NCBI GenBank assembly: GCA_963693365.1
Contig: CAVNZM010000013.1
Coordinates: forward strand, 6,820,001-6,884,000
Source: Amoebidium appalachense
Taxonomy: Eukaryota; Ichthyosporea
Direction: 5' to 3'
DNA: 64,000 nt
This document shows positions 58,529 to 64,000 of this stretch, one piece after another. A program made the translations under genes and the position numbers. Under the pieces are notes generated by a model, which saw nothing but the letters and a program-made list of their open reading frames with translations, searched no databases and was not told the origin of the DNA. Each line of letters opens with the position of its first letter. The stretch's first letter is position 1.

Positions 58529-58741
58529 ATGGCTGCCTTGCCCGGGGGTGGAGGAGGGAGCTGGGGGGGGGGGGGGGGGGGGATATTTAGGATTGGCAGA
58601 TGTGTTTGCCGACCCTAAACTAGCACGTCTATTATCCGAGCCACCGACTCAAAGAAATCGCAGTGAAGGCAGGCCTTGGTATAAAGGTATAAAGGTCCAT
58701 GTTATGTATAATCGAGTGCCAGAAAAAGAGAAAGAAAAGTG
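58529..58741 (+). CDS. possible small host gene containing a G20 tract
   Basis: ATG 58529 opens MAALPGGGGGSW, then a run of 20 G (58563-58582). In a neighbouring frame the sequence continues naturally as YLGLADVFADPKLARLLSEP and ends EKEKEK at TGA 58739. The two parts join only if the G-run length differs from that given by one or two bases, which homopolymer miscounting could explain. The product is unknown. Confidence 0.35.
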
Positions 58742-59279
58742 AATAAAAAAGGGTACATACACGTGTTGGTGCAAGAAGTGCCAAGAAACGCGTTGTGAGG
58801 AAGGCGCAAATTTAGACGTCTTGTCCATGCGGGTAGCTTATTATAAATGGATGTTTTTACTAATGCCTTGTAGAAAATATACAAGAGGGTTGCAGATAGG
58901 CAGATGTTAAGCAACCGTGGTTGTCCCCAGAACTTAACAATGTAAGAGAAACTTCTCGTTTGATGCGTACCTCCCCCCCCCCCCCCCCCCCCTTTCCACC
59001 ACCACCACTGCCCTCCCCTCCCCCCCCCTGGGTCCTATGCACCTTACATCTGGGGCATCTAATTCGGGGGCAAAAGAAAGGAAGAAAGAAAAAATAAATG
59101 CCCGGTCCTTCCAACCCCCTTCTTCCACAAAAAATATAAAAGACAAAACACACCAAAGAAAAGGGGCACATGTATGGAGCCCATCCCCACCCTTACACAG
59201 ACACAAAAGGGCACATGAGCGTGCACGGGTATACACACACAAGCACGCACGCACGCACACACGCACGCACGCACGCACA

Positions 59280-59343
<64 letters not shown>

Positions 59344-59347
59344 CCCA

Positions 59348-59399
<52 letters not shown>

Positions 59400-59803
59400 C
59401 ACACAAATATACACACACACGTAATCAACAATTTGGGTAGGAATGAAAACACACAGGCAACATAAGGAATAGCAGATATAGACAGCACCCTACCCCCCCC
59501 CCCCCCCCCCCCACAAACCCCCCTCCCCCCCTTACCCCCCAAGGTCAAAGAAAAGAGCAGTAAAAATTGAAAATAGTATTCGCTGTGGGCAGACAAGCAA
59601 CAACACAGGCAAGCTAGTATAGCAGGTCTTCTCGTGCACATGCACATGCGCCCATGACGTCACGAACACAAAGGACCTGCTTGTGCAATCAGTTGCCAGG
59701 CCTGCCCAAATAAAAGATTGCCTAGAGAGAGAAGTCTGACACATACGGCAGACGAAGAACGTCGTGTGTGCTCAGTTCGTGTGCACATGTATGCAGACAC
59801 TCG

Positions 59804-59839
<36 letters not shown>

Positions 59840-60539
59840 CCCTCCTCCTCCCCCCCCCCCCCCCCCCTTTTTTTTTTCGCCGAAAGACACGCCCGAGCCA
59901 GAGCGAAATCATACCTGCCAGGTTTATTGATGAAAAAAGAGCAGTGTTGTCAAAAGGTTGCTGTTCTAAACCAGAACACGAAGTTTTTTTCGAACACTGG
60001 GGAGTTGAGCAGAAAGGAAGGAGTGGGTGGGTGCGGAAAAGGAAGGTGGTAGGTTGGAGTAGTGGTCTACCGGGGTGGGGGTATAAGAATTGCTGCATCT
60101 GGCACGGTTGTGTGGGTGTGCGGTGATAGTATGTGTGAGTAAGGGGAGGGAAGGGGGATAAGGGGAGAGGGAGGGAAGGAGACAGCGATGACCACCAAGG
60201 AGGGTTGAGGGGACTCGGGGAAAGAGGGGAGGTGGGGGAGGGGGAAGGGCGGCGAGGGAAGGAGGGAAGGGGAGGGGAAGGGAGGGGTTAGTGTTTGGTG
60301 GTGTGTCACCCCCGGTACACTAACGTTAGGTTTTAGTAAGCATAGGCGCCCGTAGCTCCTGTAAATAGTGTCCTTTCTATTTCTCTGTTTTGCACCGTGC
60401 CTCGGCCTGGCTGAGCGGAGAATGAAATTGCATTAATCTGTAGCACCCATGACATCATTAACGCCTGTTCATTCTATCGAATTTACGCATAAACATCTCA
60501 GTAGAGTCGTCATAATAGACTACAAGTGGCTCACACTGA
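58742..60539. other. intergenic DNA with a long ACGC repeat
   Basis: No gene is supported. 59241-59400 is an ACGC tetranucleotide repeat of about 160 bp, 58973-58992 and 59808-59868 are C-tracts, and 60120-60290 is purine-rich. Arg-Thr-His frames here are translated repeats. Confidence 0.55.
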
Positions 60540-60690
60540 ATGAATGACGTCATACTGCATCTTATTCGGTTTCCTAATATGGATTATCTATCCCTTAACC
60601 AATCATATTGCGTCACAGAAGAGGAAGGTGATGATTGGTCTAGACGTCACCACGGCTGCCAGTTCAAAGTTTTGGCGCAAGCACCAAGGG
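60540..60690 (+). promoter_or_regulatory. candidate fimbrin promoter
   Basis: ATGACGTCAT at 60544, AACCAATCAT near 60597, GATTGGTC near 60633 and AGACGTCACC near 60641 cluster within 110 bp of otherwise unique DNA upstream of fimbrin. These are CRE- and CCAAT-type boxes. Use as a promoter is inferred; a spliced 5' leader would link it to the coding start at 61512. Confidence 0.4.
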
Positions 60691-61458
60691 GGATTTATCT
60701 CCTCTAAATTCCAAATTCCGCCTACTGAACTTTCATTTTTCATGTATTCGACAACAGCATGTGGTAGAAATTTCTCGGAACAAAGAATTTACAAAATAAT
60801 ATAAATTATACTTGTTTATGTATAAAATTCAGGCAGGTAAACAGCTAACTCAATTCTCAAGAGTCAAGTGCTGGACTGCTGGTATGAAGTTTTTTGTTCC
60901 GTGGAAAATATACTTTGAGGGGTCTAATAGATTGGGTTGTCCCCGTTGAATTTTGCGTGTGTTTTCGAAGCTGACCCGCGGCAACCACAACGAAGAAGTC
61001 ACAAAGCATAAACTGTAACCCTATCAATCATCAAAGTATCTTTATAGGTGAGAGTTTGGAAAGAGAATTAGGAAAAGAATAAAGGAGAGAGAAGGTGACG
61101 TTGGGACTGTCTAAAGCAAAGAGCATAGAAATAAGAGTAAGAGAGGGGCAGTCAGTTCAGAGGATACCTGGTTTCAGATCCAACTTTCAAAGCATCACGT
61201 TTAGGTGAACCACAAGAGCTAAAAACACAGGTGGGTGGAAGTCATGATCAAGACGTAACTTATTACCACCGTTTCCTCGTTCTGTGTCTTAGAGGGAAAG
61301 AAACGCTAACCATAAGCCTTTGCCTGCTTATGGATCTGCGGCGCAGGCATTTACTATAGCTTAGGTTTCACCCCATTTTCCTCAAGGACCAGTCACGCAG
61401 CACTTGTCTGAAACCTCCACCATAAAAATTTTCTCTTTAATCTCGAATTTATTGGACT

Positions 61459-61503
<45 letters not shown>

Positions 61504-61511
61504 TCAGCAAA
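60691..61511 (+). other. fimbrin 5' region with a probable leader intron
   Basis: Mostly unique sequence without coding content. GGACTAAT followed by a T-tract of about 41 (61460-61500) and AACTCAG at 61501-61507 form an excellent branch site, pyrimidine tract and 3' splice site just four bases before the ATG. This indicates an intron in the 5' leader. Confidence 0.55.
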
Positions 61512-62342
61512 ATGGCCGACGACGGGTTGAACAAGGTGGATCTCAAGGAGATCACCCTGGCTGAAGCCACCGCTTTCTCGGAGCAGATCAACAACCTGCT
61601 CAGACACAACGAGGAGCTCAAACAAGTTGGCTTGATGCCCATTAACATGCAAGAGCCACTAACGGTAGGTGTTACACTTAGGAGTTATTCTACTTCTTGG
61701 AAGATCGCGTTTTTTTCCAGTGAGTTTTGTGGCACCTTTGGTGCACTTCAAAAGACCAAGGGATGCGCAGCATGGGGTGCACCACCGATGTTTTGGACAT
61801 TTCCACTAGCTCCTGGTATCCCTAATCATTATTTTCACGGCCTGGATATAAAGTGAAATGCTCATAAAACCACTAAGCTGACTTCTTCTTTTTTTTGCAG
61901 CTATTCGACAAGTGCAAAGATGGACGACTGCTGTGCCACCTCATCAATGCCATTAGGGAAGGTAAGCAACTAAGGTTTGTTTCTCTGCGTGGCCATGTGG
62001 CCCTTCCTTGGCAGCAAAGAAGAAGTTTTTATGAACCAAATAGGTGATGTTTCAGAGCCAGTAATTTCTCTGTTACTAATGTTCTATGGTTTTTCTGCAG
62101 ACACGATTCCAAAGAAGTCTATCAAGATGAACGTGGACAAAGCAAATCTGAAGAAGGTCGGGTGCAACGACATATTCGAGATTGCAAATAACAACAATGC
62201 AGTGATTGAGGGTAAACCACCCTCCCCCCCCTCCCCCCCCCCCCTCCCCCCCCCCCCCCCCCCCCCCCGCCCCCCTCCATCCTTCCTGCTCTAACTGCTA
62301 AATCTGATTTGTCGTCCACTGTGAATGTGCACTTCGCCAACA

Positions 62343-62377
<35 letters not shown>

Positions 62378-62577
62378 CCAAAAAGAAAGAAAGAAAGAAA
62401 AGAAAGAAACACCCACCATATCTTATTCTGGTGTTGCGCTCCTTGCACACGTGTCCCATTCCGTTATTCACACAGCTCCGTGTATTGCCTGCAATATAGC
62501 GCTGCCCCATACCTTACATTATGTCCCATTTCCTTACCATATAAACTTTTTGCCAATTGGAGTACACACACTGCCAT

Positions 62578-62613
<36 letters not shown>

Positions 62614-63535
62614 CACCTCCACCACCACAATCAACTGCCCCCTCCCAGGCCGACACTGTCGGTGACTTGCATATGCTAAAGTAGAGTACAGATATGCACG
62701 TGTATCATAACAAACAACACATTAAAATATGCGCATTATGATTATGATAGGCAAACACATGTGGACGCCTTTTCACATTACCAGGATACAGAGATGACAT
62801 ACACACACACACATCATTACACACCCATACGGTGTTCGTTTGCCCCTATCATTTCTTATCGTGGACCATTTTTGAGCGTTTTTACTGGGAGAAAGAAAAC
62901 AAAGAGCAAAAGAACACGAAATACATAATCGCTTCTAATACGGGTACTGGGTATGCAGGTGCCAAGAAGTTGGGGTGCAAGATTGTCAACATCGGGGCCG
63001 AAGACATTGTGGGTGGCAATTCAGACCTCATTCTTGGCTTGGTGTGGCAGCTCATCCGTGCTTATTTGATGAAGAACATCAACTTGGCAGGGTGAGTGTG
63101 CCTGCTTGGGACATGAGACAAGGGTTTGACCACAACGATAAAGCTACCTGCCCCACACACTCAACCTTGTGCCTGCATGCCATTCTGCCCTTGTCAGCCA
63201 TATTCGAGTTATAGGTCATGTTACCTCTCGTACAGAAGACATTCGAGGGGGGGGGGGGGGGGGGGGGCACTGGAGGGGGAGGGGGGGAGAGGGATTGGCT
63301 TCATTGGATATGCTGACATGCACTAGGAAAGTCACATATTGGGGCGCCTCGGAGAGACACAACTTGTAAAGAGAGCAACACCGAACTATTGCATGCGGCC
63401 AATTTGACGGTAAATGCACTCTGCAGGCACCCGGAGCTGATTCGGCTGCTGAAGCCCGGCGAAACCCTCGAGAAAATGATGGCCGTGAGTGCCGAAGACA
63501 TCATTATGAGGTGGTTCAACTACCACCTCGAGAAG
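61512..63535 (+). CDS. fimbrin/plastin, N-terminal part (continues beyond the window)
   Basis: Exons at 61512-61664, 61901-61961, 62101-62211, 62959-63091 and 63427-63535, all GT-AG and in phase; the next donor is GTGTGT at 63536 and the gene runs past 64000. The product so far (189 aa) begins with a short leader and enters the first calponin-homology domain of an actin-bundling protein. It shows [16 protein letters not shown], then [50 protein letters not shown] and a second CH start, [13 protein letters not shown]. Fimbrins cross-link actin filaments through four CH domains. The usual N-terminal EF-hands of animal plastins are absent before the CH domain, although the window does not show upstream coding exons. 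The introns hold poly-C tracts. Confidence 0.92.
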
Positions 63536-63708
63536 GTGTGTGCTCTCTGTGTGTGCGGCACTTGTGACACCACAAGAACACGTCTTGCACCTGTGCTTCT
63601 GCACACACACAAACACACACACGCACACGCACACGCACACAACCACAGTCTCACACGCACGCGCGCACACACATACACACACAAGCACACACACACACAC
63701 ACACACGT

Positions 63709-63752
<44 letters not shown>

Positions 63753-64000
63753 ACACGTACAACACGTGCCTAAAACCAGGCACATTGCACCCGCGGGTTT
63801 GAGATGTTGGCACATTCGTCACTCGCATGTAAATTCCACCAGTAGTGGAATCAACCAGCTAAAAGGGGAGGTGGCAACGTGTAGAACATGCAGTATTCAC
63901 GAAATGATCATGTGTATTGACAAGGCAGGGGCGCCGGGTTAGAGGGCGAGTCCACAGTGGTTAGTGTTAGACGCATGAATAGAGGGCGAGGAATTTTATG
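63536..64000 (+). other. intron of fimbrin, to the window edge
   Basis: AC repeats at about 63600-63760 and then unique sequence; no further exon is recognisable before the window ends. Confidence 0.5.

Noticed and set aside
59241-59400. ACGC repeat as a possible telomeric or centromeric satellite
   Set aside because: Only one short tract of a simple tetranucleotide; nothing else supports a chromosomal structure.
60544-60804. 86-residue plus-strand frame upstream of fimbrin
   Set aside because: Overlaps CRE/CCAAT-type promoter boxes, has no domain and no splice context.

Overview
The window is nuclear DNA of a eukaryote, probably a protist or alga; the lineage cannot be fixed from sequence alone. 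Evidence for a eukaryote: three intron-containing host genes with GT-AG junctions that splice in phase (a TPR co-chaperone, AMMECR1, fimbrin/plastin), very long homopurine, GT/AC and poly-G/poly-C tracts in introns and spacers, and a LINE retrotransposon. The host genes lie at the two ends: the TPR gene (3288-8393, minus) on the left, AMMECR1 (52767-58367, minus) and the start of fimbrin (61512 to beyond the window, plus) on the right.

The centre is a Polinton/Maverick DNA virus-like element, 13021-49304. It has 467-bp terminal inverted repeats that are about 99% identical, and a 5-bp target-site duplication CAGGC. It sits inside the coding sequence of a secreted RNase T2 gene: the first half (catalytic motif CAS I) is at 12059-13020 and the second half (CAS II) at 49310-49628. 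Removing the element plus one CAGGC copy rejoins the two halves in frame, so this is a clean, recent gene disruption.

Inside the element a leftward, tightly packed block (27458 to 20943) encodes a zinc-ribbon-like protein, the FtsK/HerA packaging ATPase, a double-jelly-roll-type major capsid protein and four probable virion proteins. A giant protein-primed DNA polymerase B and a VLTF3-like late transcription factor read rightward from the left end. To the right lie a penton-like gene, a family of fibre-like genes (one with five 126-bp repeat units), a seven-helix membrane protein, the DDE integrase, a Dam-type adenine methyltransferase and several unknown genes. Together they cover replication, late transcription, capsid assembly, packaging, host attachment and integration. 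I did not find the usual Polinton cysteine protease. Several genes (polymerase N-terminus, penton-like, second fibre/body gene, seven-helix protein, third fibre-like gene) carry frameshifts or a stop, so this copy is either defective or contains sequence errors.

A full-length LINE (44348-49205; ORF1, ORF2 with APE endonuclease and reverse transcriptase) has inserted into the right terminal inverted repeat, splitting it. A 5'-truncated relative of the same family lies at 11025-11710. The order of events is therefore RNase T2 gene, then Polinton, then LINE.
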